Part shown: in pieces, positions 23,570 to 35,640 of the stretch
Layout: every line of letters starts with the position of its first letter
Position numbering within the stretch: the first letter of the stretch is position 1
From: Dysidea avara
Taxonomy: Eukaryota > Porifera > Demospongiae > Dictyoceratida > Dysideidae
Assembly (NCBI RefSeq): GCF_963678975.1
Contig: NC_089274.1
Location: 23,149,133-23,213,132 of the forward strand
Direction of reading: 5' to 3'
Length of the DNA: 64,000 nucleotides
The notes under the pieces: generated by a model
Database searches by the model: none
Seen by the model: the letters and a program-made list of their open reading frames with translations, nothing else
What the model was told of the DNA's origin: nothing
Program-made: the position numbers and the translations under genes

Positions 23570-24050
23570 TCAAACAGTATGGTAGTACTGTTTAAGTAAG
23601 GATTCCCCCGAAAACGACATGTACCGTCTAAAATGCTACCTTTAAAAATCATCCTAGAGACATCTTACACCACGAAAATCACCTTTACGGAATAATATTA
23701 GTCCATCTAACATGAAACACAGCATTAAAAACAAGAAAACACTTACCGATGACCAGATATAGAATTTTTAAAAAACTACAAAACTTGAAATTTTGTCTCA
23801 CTCACTCACTGACCACAGTCGCAAGCCTAGAGCCCAAACAAAGCAGCGCATGGTCACCATTTTACGCCACAACAACAAACTTACTAGTGGGATATGCCTT
23901 TTGGGGGTTTCGACGAGTGTATGCCCTGTGCGCCTTGTCTTTCCTTTTATCTTCAATCAGGTTGGTTGTCTTCTTCTTCAAGCATCGAAACCATACCAAG
24001 GCATTAATTTTCCGTATCAACACTTTTCTGTAGACACCACAAAATTATTT
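23570..24050. repeat. Long inverted repeat, left copy
   Basis: About 480 bp here match, in inverse orientation, 31464-31951. The outer ends read TCAAACAGTATGGT against its counterpart near 31951, and the inner ends reach AATTATTT. The overlapping open frames (23749-24092) are not recognisable proteins. These may be terminal repeats of one old 8.4-kb element or two separate insertions of a nonautonomous element. Confidence 0.65.
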
Positions 24051-24574
24051 CAGAAAGCGCTTATGCAGCTGAAAGAGTGGGGACGCTTATAATTTCAAGT
24101 GTTGCTTGTGAAACCTCATTAAGGCTGCTGAGTTGTCACTTCAACTTTTGCCAACGTCTGGACTGCAATCAACAAAGAGATTTGTTACATAATAGACAGA
24201 CTGACACTCAACAGCTTGTGTCCTCTGAATACACTGACTCAGCTGGACGGTGAGACGGGGGTGAGATCAGCGAGTGACTGGATAGTACTCGAGTGGAAAT
24301 TGTATTACTTCATCCTGTTAGTCAAGACTAAGCTCCAGACAACTGAAAGGGCCTGTTCGTTCGAACAACTTCTCGCCCAGGTGAATAGAACGCAGACCAT
24401 TGTAGCTACTGAGACAGGTCATAGATCTGAGCGTCACTGCTACTATAATCAAAGGTAAGCTATGCACGCTACTATGGGCCTATGTGCTTCCAATTTTGGC
24501 ACAGTACAGGAACTTAATAGCTAGTTCACAAAGTTACACTGTAACTAGCTGTGCTACAACAAAAAACTATACCA
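24051..24574. other. No firm gene; one possible exon
   Basis: A frame at about 24216-24458 ends at a good donor (AAAG|GTAAGC) and could be a first exon, but it has no recognised product and no partner exon. Confidence 0.25.
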
Positions 24575-24845
24575 ACTAGTATTTTTTAAAAATTATTAAT
24601 TTAAAAATGAAGTAGGGATCTATGCAATAAAAAGTAGTGAAACAAGAGATGAATGATGGTATTACAGCATAGCTTGATGGGAAAGTCCCTACTTTGGCAC
24701 ATTAGCTATAATTTTGCTCAATGCCAAAGTGGGGACTTTCCCACCAAGCTATGCTGTAATACCATCATTCATTTCTTGTTTCACTACTTTTTATTGCATA
24801 GATCCCTACTTCATTTCTAAATTAACAATTTTTTAAAATACTAGT
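24575..24845. mobile_element. Foldback MITE, AAAAAGTAGTGAAACAAG family
   Basis: The two arms are near-perfect inverses (ends CTAGTATTTTTTAAAAATT and AATTTTTTAAAATACTAG). They share the core AAAAAGTAGTGAAACAAG with the copy at 30801-31074 and, diverged, with R1, R2 and R3. No coding capacity. Confidence 0.8.
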
Positions 24846-24962
24846 TCATTTTTAGCTGCTTTTTGGGATTCAGCTCAACTTGTACATACTATAGTCAGAG
24901 CAAAAAAAAATCAATGAAAAAGTTCTTAAGTATCCAGCTGTACCTGTGTACAGTACAAAAGG

Positions 24963-25487
24963 CAGTGTTGGGAGTAACGCGTTATGTAATATTATTACTT
25001 TTGTGGTAATTAAGTAATATAACGAAATACGCTATAAAAACAGGTAATATAACGCAAGTTACTTTACTTACAAATGTAACGCGTTACCTAAGTAATATAG
25101 TTACTGTAACGAGTCTAATATTACATAATATTATTACTACAAGTAACGAAGTTATTAATCTCGTTAGTTATCCTCTAAGTAACACCTAGCCACAACAAAG
25201 TAACGAAGCCTACTGAATGAAGCTTATTCACTAGTTTCTTACTTACAACCAAGATTTGCACATTGTCCAACAACGCAATCATGTCACGTGATAAAGTAGT
25301 TTCACATATGACAGCTTAAGGCTGTGGACACAAAGTAATATAATATGTAATATTATTATAGTTACTTTATTTTATGGGTAATATGTAACTGTAACTAAAT
25401 AGTTCAGTTGCAAGTAATATGTAATATGTAACTAGTTACTTTTACAAAGTAACTAGTTACTTTTACAAAGTAACTTGCCCAACACTG
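24963..25487. mobile_element. Nonautonomous hAT element, perfect 8-bp TSD
   Basis: Starts CAGTGTTGGGAGTAACGCG and ends ...AACTTGCCCAACACTG. The flanking direct repeat is ACAAAAGG on both sides (24955-24962 and 25488-25495). An 8-bp duplication with CAGTGTTGGG ends is diagnostic of hAT. The 525-bp interior is a series of GTTACTT/AAGTAAC blocks without coding sequence. Confidence 0.9.
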
Positions 25488-25849
25488 ACAAAAGGCAGCT
25501 TCTAATTCTAGATGAACAGGTAGCAAACCAGCTGCACTGTACTGATCAGTATACTGCAGGAGTGGATGACTTATCTTGTGTGGAGGCTGGGCTAAAGGAG
25601 TTGATATACTTACTTTAGTGAATGTTCTTTAATAATACTCACTCACACAATAGTAACAAATTTCTTCTTGTTACAAGGCAATGGGCCTTAGTTCGTGCAG
25701 CTGCCATTTTAATTATTACATAAACACTAATCACATATGGCTTCATTTGCAATGGTTTCAAAACCGCAACTTCCAGGTAACTGCCACCTTAAACTATGGC
25801 AAATTTGTAGCAAATCACCAAATTTGCCAAAGTTTCCCTTTATACAGTA

Positions 25850-26780
25850 GTTATGTAACCACAAAACCACATGTGGTTTTGGTGATAAATCCCTTTTATT
25901 TATGCTTGATTAAGTACACTGTTGGGTTAACATACTCTAGTTTTGTTGCTGATGAAAACAGACCATTCCTGTTCACACAGCTAGTATACATTCTCCCACC
26001 ACTTTCGGATGTGAAACACTCTGTGTATGGATACACTCTGTGTATGGATAGTACATAAGGTCATCACTTACAAGTATTTCTTACCATGATAGGAAAGAAC
26101 CTTGAGCCATACATTGGAAACTTCAATATGACATCTAGGATCATAAGAACAGTATATTGTGGGAGGATCAAAGTGCTGAAGTGTACCATTTTTACCATAA
26201 AGTACTGTATCTGCTTATATTGTAGTCAAGTGGATAACTGGGCAGATACAGTAGTAACAGTACTTGGGCAAATATAGTACAGTCATATGGAAAATATAGC
26301 ACAGGAACATTACGTAAAAAAACAACAACAACCCCACTTGAGACAACACGATTGACATCATAAATCACCAAACAAACTCTACCAGTTTGTTATATATACA
26401 ACTTATTTTTTTATTTTTTTTGTAATACAACAATAGAAATACACCAAAGTCTGATCACCAAAAAATTGAAGCAGCTTGGGTGCTTGAGATGAACACTCAC
26501 CAGTAAGTACAATATAATTAGGCATTGTCTATGCTTGTGTGCACAAAAATACAGCACTCGGGAGGGAGTGTGTCTCGATACTAACACAGTACCTTGCTTT
26601 TTCTCATGCTGTAATAGCCTTTGGACACTCTCCTTGTGGTGCATTTTCTGTACACAAATGCGGCAGTGCTTTAACTATACTGTTTTTACATATTACCTAC
26701 CCATGAATTTGTCCCTTGCACACTTCACTGCCAAGTAGATTCATCGATAGAGCAGTCACTGTAATACAACACTCAACAAA
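25850..26780 (-). pseudogene. FERM tail fragment (copy B)
   Basis: The minus strand keeps the F3 exon KFPMYGSRFFPIM (about 26087-26136) and the exon starting VGECILAV. The latter hits a stop after a small insertion compared with the copy at 34.6 kb. The final exon present in the other copies is absent. No Death-domain piece precedes it. A decayed duplicate. Confidence 0.6.
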
Positions 26781-27677
26781 TTTAGTGCTAATGGTGACTG
26801 CTGAAATCTCTTTCAGATTTAATTTGAGTCTAATTTTCAAAAATTTTCTAGAGGGAGGGTGGCATGCACCCAGATCCCTATAGATGTGTTTAACGAAGAA
26901 ATGTGGTCATAAAAAATGCGCTGCATGCACAAATTACCAGTTATTTTTGTAGGGTAAAAAAAATGCAATGTCAACTGGAACTTATCAATCAAACAACAAT
27001 AAAAATGGGTAGTTTGAGGACTAAAATCATTACTAATAAACTCAGGTATGGTAAAATAAGTTACCTTTCAGACGTTTTTTGGTGGTAATTTAAATTTCCT
27101 CTTCATAAACCAGCTGCATTTGTCAACTTAACTGTACATTAAAAAAATTCCGTAATGTAAAATATGTGAAAATAACGCCATCTGTTAAACACGGTGTCAT
27201 AACTTTAATGATTGTCAACAAGGTTTTTCAACCAATCGGTTTGACTAAGCTATGAATACCACCAAAGTGGCATGGAATTGATTTTAAGCTGTTTTATTTT
27301 TATTACATAATTCTAATAGTAGAACTTGATGTTATGCAAAATTTTATTTTAGACCACTGGTTTTGATATGGCACAGAAGTCACCCTGTTATTTATTTTTT
27401 TTAGCAAATCACAATAAAGTATGACTACAAGGTTTGTATTGATTACTTGATGCAGTATTACAGTGCTCAGAAACACTTCGAAAACATTTTCCCTACATTA
27501 ATTTTCCCAATCTTTTTCCCTACACAAATCCAGATTGTGTTACACAAAAATGATGTAAATATAGTGCCATGCCTTCTTGTTAAACCTGTCTATATAGATG
27601 CTAATATAAATGCCTCAAGATCCTCCAATTAACTGCTAAAATCACTCTCAGATTCAGAGGACCTAATTTTCTGGAGG
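26781..27677. other. Intergenic, no gene seen
   Basis: AT-rich sequence; the open frames at 26903 and 27447 have no domain-like features. Confidence 0.35.
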
Positions 27678-27978
27678 CAGGGGTGGCACCACCGGTCAGG
27701 TTGGTCAGGTTTTGACCTGACCACTTTTTAAGGTCAGGTTGGTCAGGGAAACCTGACTACTCTTTAGCAGTTAAATGTAATAAAACATTTTTATACTCAC
27801 TTTTTAAACAAAAATATTATTATACCTTTATAATACACTCACCTGAGGTACAGTGTGTTAAAAACAGTATAGAATGAACATTGTGAAGGAACATTTTTAG
27901 CCAGGCCACACTTTAAAATGTTGTATTCTAATTAATTCATGCGGTGCTATGAGTTTTAGGACTGATTAACTGCTAGAT

Positions 27979-30071
27979 TTGCCTGCTGAACCTCACCAGC
28001 CATCTTTAATCAACTTTCCTAGACGCTCTTTTGGTCAGAAAAAGCCAATGTACTTCAAAGCCAGTGGTTTATTAATTGGGCATTTCTTCACTGTGATGAA
28101 TCTCAAGATGCTGTCTTTCGCATTACTTGTATCACTGCATTTAAGCTTAATAAAATCAAGTCCAGCCACAATGCAGCTGCAGCTTTTGTAAGCCAATGCT
28201 AAATTGCTATAAACAGCTACATGCACTATTATGTATGATCACCAAAGGATTTAGCAACTGGAAAGATGCCACAGTCTTCAAGCACACACAGTGAGGCTGT
28301 TCAGTCTGTGATTACACTGCCAAGAACAACAAGAGATATTGGTGAGTTGATGAGCAGTAACCACAAGCAAGATAAAGAGACTGCTAGAGAAATGCTTCAA
28401 ATCATTTAGTCAACTGTAAGATTTTTAGCAAGACAAGGCCTGGCTTTGTGTGGTAGCAAAAATGATGTAGAGTCTAATTTGATGCAGTTACTCAAAATAA
28501 GAGCACAAGACCACTCTTTTCACCAGATGGATGGAAAGGCAGACAAATAAATACACATCACATGAGATTCAAAATGACATGTTAAAAATAATGGGTCGTT
28601 CTATGTTAAATAATATCCTCAGTTTCATTCATGAATCTACTTATGTTTCAATAATGGTAGATGAAACCACTGATATTTCATACAAAGAACAACTTTCATT
28701 GGTTATGTATAGGGTGGATCACAATTTGGATGTGTACAAAGAGTTCCTGGGAATGGACCAAATAGACAGTACCACTGCTGAAAGCATAACCTCTACTATA
28801 CTGGATACACTATTGTGCTTCCAGATAACTTTAACAAAACTTTGTGGTCAGTGTTATGATGGTTGTTCAACAATGGCTGGAGCCCGTAATGGTGTGGCTG
28901 CTAAGGTACAGGCTATGGAGCCCAAAGCTGTGTTCACAAACTGTTATGGCCATGCTCGGCTGTTGGTGACACTATCAAGAAGTGTGTGATATTGAGAGAT
29001 TGCCTTGACACCTGTTATGAGTTGATAAAGCTCATAAAGTGGTCTCCCAAATGTGAGGCTATGCTCAAGAGGCTGAAGGAGGAAAGCCTTGATGATGCCC
29101 CTTCTATCCGCACACATTGTGTCCGACACTATGGACAGTACGTGCCAAGTCATTGAAAAGCATTAAGGCTAATTACACTAACATCCAAAGTTTGTGGGAA
29201 GAAGCATTGGAATGCGCTTCAGAAATGGAGATTAAGGCTCGGATTCAGGGTGTTTCTAACCAGATAAATACTAAGTTCTACTTTAGCTTAACTCTGGCTG
29301 AGATGATCTTGAGGCATACAGACAATCTTAGTAAAACACTTCAGAACCCTGAGTTGGCCAGTATACAAGCACATGAAATTGCAATGCTTACTGTCAAAAT
29401 TCTACAATCTATTCACACAGAAGCCAACTTTGATTTATTTTGGGAAAAAGTGGAATTAGAAAGGAAACAGCTTGGTGCTGGAGATCCATGTTTGCCAAGA
29501 AAAGCGTAAGAAACCAAAGAAATTTGAAACTGGTAGGAGTGAAGGAGAGTTTCATACTGTACCAAAGGATTTATTCGAGCAGGCTTACTTTGAATCATTT
29601 GATTTGGCAATAAACTCCATAACTGATAGGTTTGATCAACCAGGTTACAAAATTTATGGTAAAATTGAACAGCTATTTCTTAAAGCTTGTGCTGATTCAG
29701 ACAATAGCTATGAAGAACTCAGCTTTGTAACAGAATTTTATGACAATTTGCATGCAGCGAATTTGGAATCACAGCTGAAAGTACTGAAAACTCTTTATTC
29801 TGAAAAGGCTAAAGATGAACCACAGAGTTATGTTCTTCAGCCCTTGAGTCCAGCACAGAGGGGCATGTTGGACATGGTATGCTCTGCATTTTGTATTCTG
29901 TTAGTAATACCAGCAACTAATGGCACCTCTGAGAGATCCTTTAGCGCTCTTAGAAGGATAAAGTCTTACCTAAGGAGTACGATGTCACAGGAATGCTTGA
30001 ACCACCTGATGTTGCTGTATATATCACCAAGAGCTGACAGATTCCTTGAATATGAGACTTATAGCAAATGA
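27979..30071 (+). pseudogene. hAT-type transposase (TTF zinc finger/DUF4371 class)
   Basis: Domains in order across shifted frames: a TTF-type zinc-finger start (FPRRSFGQKKPMYFKA, then WFINWAFLHCDESQDAVF), the DUF4371 region (SIMVDETTDISYKEQLSLVM, LCGQCYDGCSTMAGARNGV), the middle part (IRTHCPTLWTVRA), and the C-terminal dimerisation region (NGTSERSFSALRRIKSYLRS). At least four frame breaks or stops (near 28050, 28410, 28985 and 29508) make it non-functional. This class often resembles domesticated ZMYM-like host proteins, but the breaks argue for a dead transposon. Confidence 0.8.
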
Positions 30072-30561
30072 ATTTCTCTGAAAATGAAACTCGTAAGGCT
30101 GTATTTGCTAAATGCAACTTTTAAGTTAACTCTGTACTTTTAGACTTTTGCATATTAGTAACTTTATATTTGTTAACTTGGTAAAACTGTAGCCCATGCA
30201 GTATGTGTGTGATACTTTCCTTGTTTTATAGCCTCAGTATCAGATTCATTCTCATAAAAAATATTTTTCTGAAGGGCATTTCCTCAGACTCTGTAGTATG
30301 AGCATGCTATATATATATATATATGATATGCTGTGTGCAACGTCATAACACATGTCAACACAGTAATAGCTAAAGTATAACATTAAACTATTACATTACT
30401 GTGATTAGCTAAAATTACCTCCAGATTAAATCTCATAGCACTTAGTTTTCAAAATTTTCCTGGGGGCATGCCCCCAGGCCCCCCTAGAAAGAGAGCATAC
30501 TTTGCATGCTCTGAGTGCACTTCGCACACTGTACAAGTACCCTCAATATAACTATATTCAG

Positions 30562-30584
30562 CCCCCCCCCCCCCCCCCCCCCCC
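30562..30584. repeat. Poly-C run
   Basis: Twenty-three consecutive C bases. A second run of 22 lies at 52915-52936. Such runs are prone to sequencing and assembly length errors. Confidence 0.9.
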
Positions 30585-30800
30585 TCCCCTCCCCTACAAA
30601 TAAACATTCCGCTGCCATGAATGTTCTTTCTATGAAATATCAACCTGACCACTACAAATTATGTAGCTCTGGCCCTGGGGGGGATGCCCCCTAGACCCTA
30701 GATTGGCATTGTAATTTTAATTTTAAACAGGGGCTCCACTCAGTAACCAAATACTGATTTTCAGTGGAGCCCCGTGAGCAAAAAAAGATTACAAAATACA

Positions 30801-31074
30801 AACTAGTATATTAAAAGTTATAAATTTAAAAATAAAGTAGGAATCCAAGCGATAAAAAGTAGTGAAACAAGAGAAGAATGATGGTAGCTATTACAGCATA
30901 GCTCGGTGGGAAATCCCTACTTTGGCATGATATAGCCATTATTTTGTGTTCAATGCCAAAGTAGGAATTTCCCTATACTGTAATAGCTACCATTGTTCAT
31001 CTCTTGTTTCACTACTTTTTATCGCTTGGATTCCTACTTTATTTTTAAATTTATAATTTTTAATATACTAGTTT
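30801..31074. mobile_element. Foldback MITE, AAAAAGTAGTGAAACAAG family
   Basis: Ends AACTAGTATATTAAAAGTTA and its inverse. The arms contain the core AAAAAGTAGTGAAACAAG and close with CTTGTTTCACTACTTTTTAT. Same family as 24575-24845, with the same outer ACTAGTAT bases. Confidence 0.8.
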
Positions 31075-31463
31075 GTTTATTTTTTTTGTTAAGGCATACA
31101 GCTAGCTATAAACATGTGACTGTTCTATTAGGGTGACTGCTGTGTTAGAGCATCTCGAGGCAGCCTGCAAGATGTGCGCTTGCCCAAAAAGGGGTGTGGT
31201 TTTGATTGATTATAGAGTATGTTGAGTCAGCCTTCCAAATTGAAGGTGTGAGGTCACTGAAATACAGCTAGTGCAAAAGGGGTGTGTCATCGTGGCTTTA
31301 ATCAATAGACCGATAATGCGTAGAATGAAGAATGAGCGTGATCTTGTGACCTATCGTGAAGCTATCTAGTACCAGTACCTCCGTACAGTACCCTCCGTCA
31401 TAGATTATATCAGTAAGGAATATAATCTATTCCTCTGTACAGTAGCGTAGTCTAAGTGCCTTA

Positions 31464-31951
31464 AATAATCTTGTGGCATCTATTATGCTGTTTAAAGAAA
31501 GTGTTGATACAGAAAATTAATGCCTCGATATGGTTTCATCGGATGAAGAAGACAAGCAGCCTGATTGAAGATAAAAGAAAAGACAAGGCGCATAGGGCAC
31601 ACACTCGTTGGAACCCCAAAAGGCACATCCCACCAGTGAGTTTGTTATTGTTGCGTAAAATGGTGGCCGTGCACTGCTTCGTTTGACCTCTAGGCTTGCA
31701 ACTGTGGTCAGTCAGTTAGGTAGTCAGTCTAAAATTCAAAGTTTTTGCGATTTTTAAAATTCTGTATCCAGCCACCTGTGAGCGTTTAGTTGTATTTAAT
31801 GGTGTTTTATGTATTACATGGACTAGTACTATTCCGTAAAGGTGATTTTTGTCTCGTAAGATATCTCTAGGATTTTTAAAGGCGGGATTTTGGGCGGCAC
31901 GGGAAAATTTCACATGGATTCCTACTTAAACAGTACAACCATACCGTTTGA
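31464..31951. repeat. Long inverted repeat, right copy
   Basis: Inverse partner of 23570-24050 over about 480 bp. The frame at 31471-31686 is a by-product of this repeat. Confidence 0.65.
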
Positions 31952-32067
31952 TACAACTGTAGATACAACACCAAAAATAAGCATGCACACACAAAAGCCA
32001 AAACAAAGAAACAATACTATATATTAATGCCAATAAAATTTTTTGAAAGAAAGACACGTCATCCCTA

Positions 32068-32519
32068 GTCTCGCCCCCAAAACCACAAGGGTCTGGTGAC
32101 ATGCAAAAGAAATGCTAGGCAGTACTAAAACAAAGCCTTACAATTTCCATATGACACCACATATTATGTAATTGTGAGCCATGAATTCTAATTGTCAGTG
32201 ATGATGGAACACTGCTTAAGATCCGTGATGCTACCGTAAAAAAAAAGCATCGGTGTAGACCGTGAATAGGTCACAGCGATAAAGAACAAAGTGAGTTCTA
32301 GTTGCGTGAAAATCTGACGTCAGAGGTGTACTCAAATCTAATTGGTGACCAATGAAATCTATGCAACACAGAAAGTCACTGGAAACGTGAGTTTGTTATA
32401 TAATTCACCACATTTTCAAGGTAGTTGCATCACATTTTCAATTTTCGCTTGGTCTTGTGTTGCAAAGATCGTGCAAACGTATTGCGTGTCACCAGACCCT
32501 TGTGGTCTGGAGGCAAGAC
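32068..32519. mobile_element. TAGTCT-family MITE, TA target site
   Basis: Starts GTCTCGCCCCCAAAACCACA and ends with the near-inverse ...GGAGGCAAGAC, flanked by TA. The inner arm motif GGGTCTGGTGACA is shared with 32731-33112. No transposase. Confidence 0.7.
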
Positions 32520-32730
32520 TACGTCATCTCCTGGATAAGCCTACACCCCCACCCCCAATTAAGTCTCTTCCGCCCTCCTGCCACTATTAAAACTGTATCC
32601 ATAGATACTAGACACATTTTAGACACAAGGTTGTAACCGAGTAACGGTTGTAACCATAGATAATACTATGTTGTAACGTACTTAATTGTTTCGATGCGCG
32701 GATTATCAATTCCATTAACTACTTTTCCTA

Positions 32731-33112
32731 GTCTGGCGTAGCCGACCCGCGCGCGTAACGTGAGGGTCTGGTGACAGCCGCATTCAGTACCTATGCCAGC
32801 CTTACGAAAAACTGGTGCATCCAATCAGATCGTTTAGTGACCAATTAACAACATTCTATGACGTTATCCCGATTTGGCCACTGATTATGGCGAGCTTCTT
32901 ATGTCTTTTCTACAACCAGCACAAATGTAAGGGTTTGTAGAGGAAATAGACGTCATTCAAGTACAAGTACAGTAGCTGTCCCGCTCTGTTACCGGAAATT
33001 GTCCAAGTGTTTTGCGCGTATTTTCAAATTTAATTGCATTCCATCTGCACAGGTACTGAATGCGGCTGTCACCAGACCCTCGCGCTACGCGCGCGGGTCG
33101 GCTACGCCAGAC
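32731..33112. mobile_element. TAGTCT-family MITE, TA target site
   Basis: Starts GTCTGGCGTAGCCGACCCGC and ends with the inverse ...GGCTACGCCAGAC, flanked by TA. The arms are about 70 bp and GC-rich (CCGCGCGCG), unlike the AT-rich surroundings. Confidence 0.8.
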
Positions 33113-33335
33113 TATACTTTTCCCACCTCTTGTGATACTTAGGTGACCATCCTGTTAATGATATTACACTTTCATTCTCGTTACAAAAACAACCATCGCT
33201 AGAAGCTGGGTTCTTTCATAGATATATTATCTATGGTTCCTTTAATTTCGCAGCGTAGAAATGATCACGTGATATATTTGAGCTACGGCGGCAATAAGTA
33301 ACGCGCACATTTTTGAAGTTTTTTCCGCCCCTATT

Positions 33336-34094
33336 ATGGCGGCACTGACGGACCTCACCGAGAAGAACTTGGATATTACCAAGCAAGTTTTGACTGATAA
33401 TCACGACTTTCTTGTTAAACACCTGGAGGCGGATGATGTGATTGATGAGTTAATTCAGGAGCGAATTGTAGGCCGGAGTGCGGCCCAGCGAGTACAATTA
33501 CCGACTATGACTAGAGAATACAAGAACCGAATTATCTGTGATCAACTTTCCACTGCTGGGCCAGGTGCGATGGAAAAGTTTAGTATGATCTTGAGAAAAG
33601 GTCAGAGACAAAGTTTTATAGCAGAGCGTTTGGAGAAAAGCCTATTGATGTATGGAGAACAGAACTCTGCATCTGTGATTAATATGAGTGAACCACCTAT
33701 ATTTAATATGCCAATAACCCCACCACCAACATGTCAAAAGCAAAAATTTCCTGAAGAGTCATCCAGAAAGAATCATACTATGCCCTGCTTAACTGCTATA
33801 GAATGGACTGCACAAAAAACATTGATTGACAACTTTGTGAAGGATCATGTCGTAGTAGAGCTTGATCCAAATTCGTATCCGCATTTTGCAAGATGTCTTG
33901 GGTTAAATGACAACTACACTCACAATGAACATCACCAAAGTACTACAGGGCGATTGTACCAGATAATGCATAGATGGTTCTACGAGCAAGAATCTCACGC
34001 TAACATCAATAGTTTCTATAGTGCTTTGGAAATGCACAAAGGATTACAGGAAAAGTTCTTTTTTTACTGCAAAGAGCCACTTTTTTCACTGTAA
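33336..34094 (+). CDS. CARD-Death domain adaptor-like protein
   Basis: A single-exon frame of 252 residues. The ATG at 33336 lies in CTATTATGGCGGC. Residues about 8-95 read as a CARD (LTDNHDFLVKHLEADDVIDE, RSAAQRVQLPTMTREYKNRI, AMEKFSMILRKGQ). The linker ITPPPTCQKQK and the Death domain (about 165-247; FARCLGLNDNY, YQIMHRWFYEQ, LQEKFFFYCKE) are clearly homologous to those of the genes at 18501 and 61246. The C-terminus ends PLFSL instead of HSKP or NRKP. CARD plus Death is the layout of RAIDD/CRADD-type adaptors, which link receptors to caspases; orthology is not claimed, because the Death half groups with the local family. A truncated FERM-tail copy lies convergently downstream. Probably expressed: the frame is intact through two domains. 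Confidence 0.85.
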   Translation: MAALTDLTEKNLDITKQVLTDNHDFLVKHLEADDVIDELIQERIVGRSAAQRVQLPTMTREYKNRIICDQLSTAGPGAMEKFSMILRKGQRQSFIAERLEKSLLMYGEQNSASVINMSEPPIFNMPITPPPTCQKQKFPEESSRKNHTMPCLTAIEWTAQKTLIDNFVKDHVVVELDPNSYPHFARCLGLNDNYTHNEHHQSTTGRLYQIMHRWFYEQESHANINSFYSALEMHKGLQEKFFFYCKEPLFSL

Positions 34095-34243
34095 CTCTGA
34101 ATTAATACACCAATTATATCCCATTTATATCAATTCATCAGACGTATATGGATATATTTTTATATGTAAGAATTTTCTGAGTTTGCAATACCTGTGTTGT
34201 TGCTACCTGTATTATATATGTACATGTCACTGATAAAAGTATT

Positions 34244-35400
34244 TTACGCTAAGTACATGGATGATCCTCTCACAACACCCTTAATATCATCTTCTTTACA
34301 TTGTTCCTGTAACCTTGCCTTAACATAGCTACTGATAAGTGGAGCAATCTCACAACCCTGTGTGTGTACTAGTGTTACAAGATGTAGTAGTGGTGACATA
34401 CAAGCTTACATAAGGTGTTTCACATGCTGTACCATGAGGTTGCCACACTTTAGGTCAGTATATTGTCTTCCTGAGTAAGACCTCAACTTTCTAGTAGAGA
34501 CTATCTCATGGAAGGGAGACGATAGCAAACTCTCCTATGAGGTGAACATGACAGCCATTAGTTATGTAACCATATACCATGAAAGTCCCTTTTATGTAAG
34601 CTGTTGGATTAACATACTCTAGTTTTGTTGCTGAGGAAGAACAGACCATTCCTGTTCACAGCTAGTATACATTCTCCCACCACTTTAGGATGTGAAACAC
34701 TGTGTATGGATGGCACATAATAATAATGTAATCTGTATTTACCATGACAGGGAAGAACCTTGAGCCATACATTGGAAACTTCATTATGAAATCTACAAAA
34801 ATAGGTTCATAGAATAGTATGTCTAAATATTACCTACCCATGAATTTGTCTCTTGCACCCTTCACTGCTAAATGTTGTGCAGTGGATTGGAAGTGAAGTT
34901 GTACTTTATCCAACCATTGTTGTGGTTTGAATTATCATGATACTGATGGTGGTATTAACATTGCTGTCTTCTTGCTACATAGTACACAGCATACATATTA
35001 CATACATGCATATCTGTACATATATATATATAGGAAATATAGCACAAAAAGAGTGGGCGAGAGACAAATATAGCTCGAGGTGAAGTGCTATATTTCGTCT
35101 CAAGATCACTCTTTGAGTGCTATATTTCCTGTATAGCACTCGTGGTAGTGTCTTATCTAGTACATAAATATATACGCACCACACACACAATGTAAAACAC
35201 CTTATGCCTATCCTGGGCTATCTGTGCTATTCAGGTGCTGTAGACCATAGTAGAATGTACCATATCTCATGGGTGAAGGTGTGGGTATCTGAAGTCCCAC
35301 TTGGACCTCACCCACTTATGTGAGACATGGATATTATAAGTGTTATTCCACTAGACAGTTAAAACATTTGTTTCCCTATACAATGGAACACGCACATACA
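34244..35400 (-). pseudogene. FERM domain tail (copy C), truncated
   Basis: Exons read on the minus strand: a FERM F2-like piece, WLDKVQLHFQSTAQHLAVKG (about 34848-34922); F3 pieces, KFPMYGSRFFPVM and LAVNRNGLFFLSNKTR; and the final exon EIAPLISSYVKARL, stopping at 34244. The acceptor before WLDK is AACAA instead of the AACAG seen in the 50-kb copy, and the middle F3 exon carries a 10-base deletion relative to copy A. The block ends near 35400, where a microsatellite and SINE begin. Likely decaying. Confidence 0.6.
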
Positions 35401-35554
35401 CACAAAGCCTCTGGTGTTACCCACAGAACCAGCACTGGGATGCCTGTGCACTAATCAGGCACTCCAGCCTTGTGCAGGCAAATCATCCTGGGTCAGGATT
35501 ATTATCCTTCAGGAGGCGTCATGGAGAACCCAAACAACCCCAACACTGCTCTCT

Positions 35555-35640
35555 CTGTGTGCGTGCGTGCGTGCGTGCGTGCGTGCATGCATACATGTGT
35601 GTGTACGTGCTCGCGTGTGTGTGGGGTGTGTGTGTGTGAG
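35555..35640. repeat. GCGT/GT microsatellite
   Basis: Tandem TGCG units followed by GT-rich sequence. The open frame across it (rich in Cys/Val/Arg) is an artefact of the repeat. Confidence 0.85.

Larger units (their letters stand above)
27678..30677 (+). mobile_element. Probable boundaries of a dead hAT transposon
   Basis: CAGGGGTGGCACC at 27678 and ...GCTCTGGCCCTG ending at 30677 could be the hAT ends around the transposase remnant. The inverted ends match only over CAGGG and no clean 8-bp duplication is visible, so the limits are tentative. A 23-C run lies inside at 30562-30584. Confidence 0.4.

Noticed and set aside
30449-30652. Glycine-rich minus-strand frame
   Set aside because: Artefact of the poly-C run at 30562-30584.
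27678-30677. Domesticated ZMYM-like host gene instead of a dead hAT transposon
   Set aside because: Several stops and frame breaks interrupt every domain.
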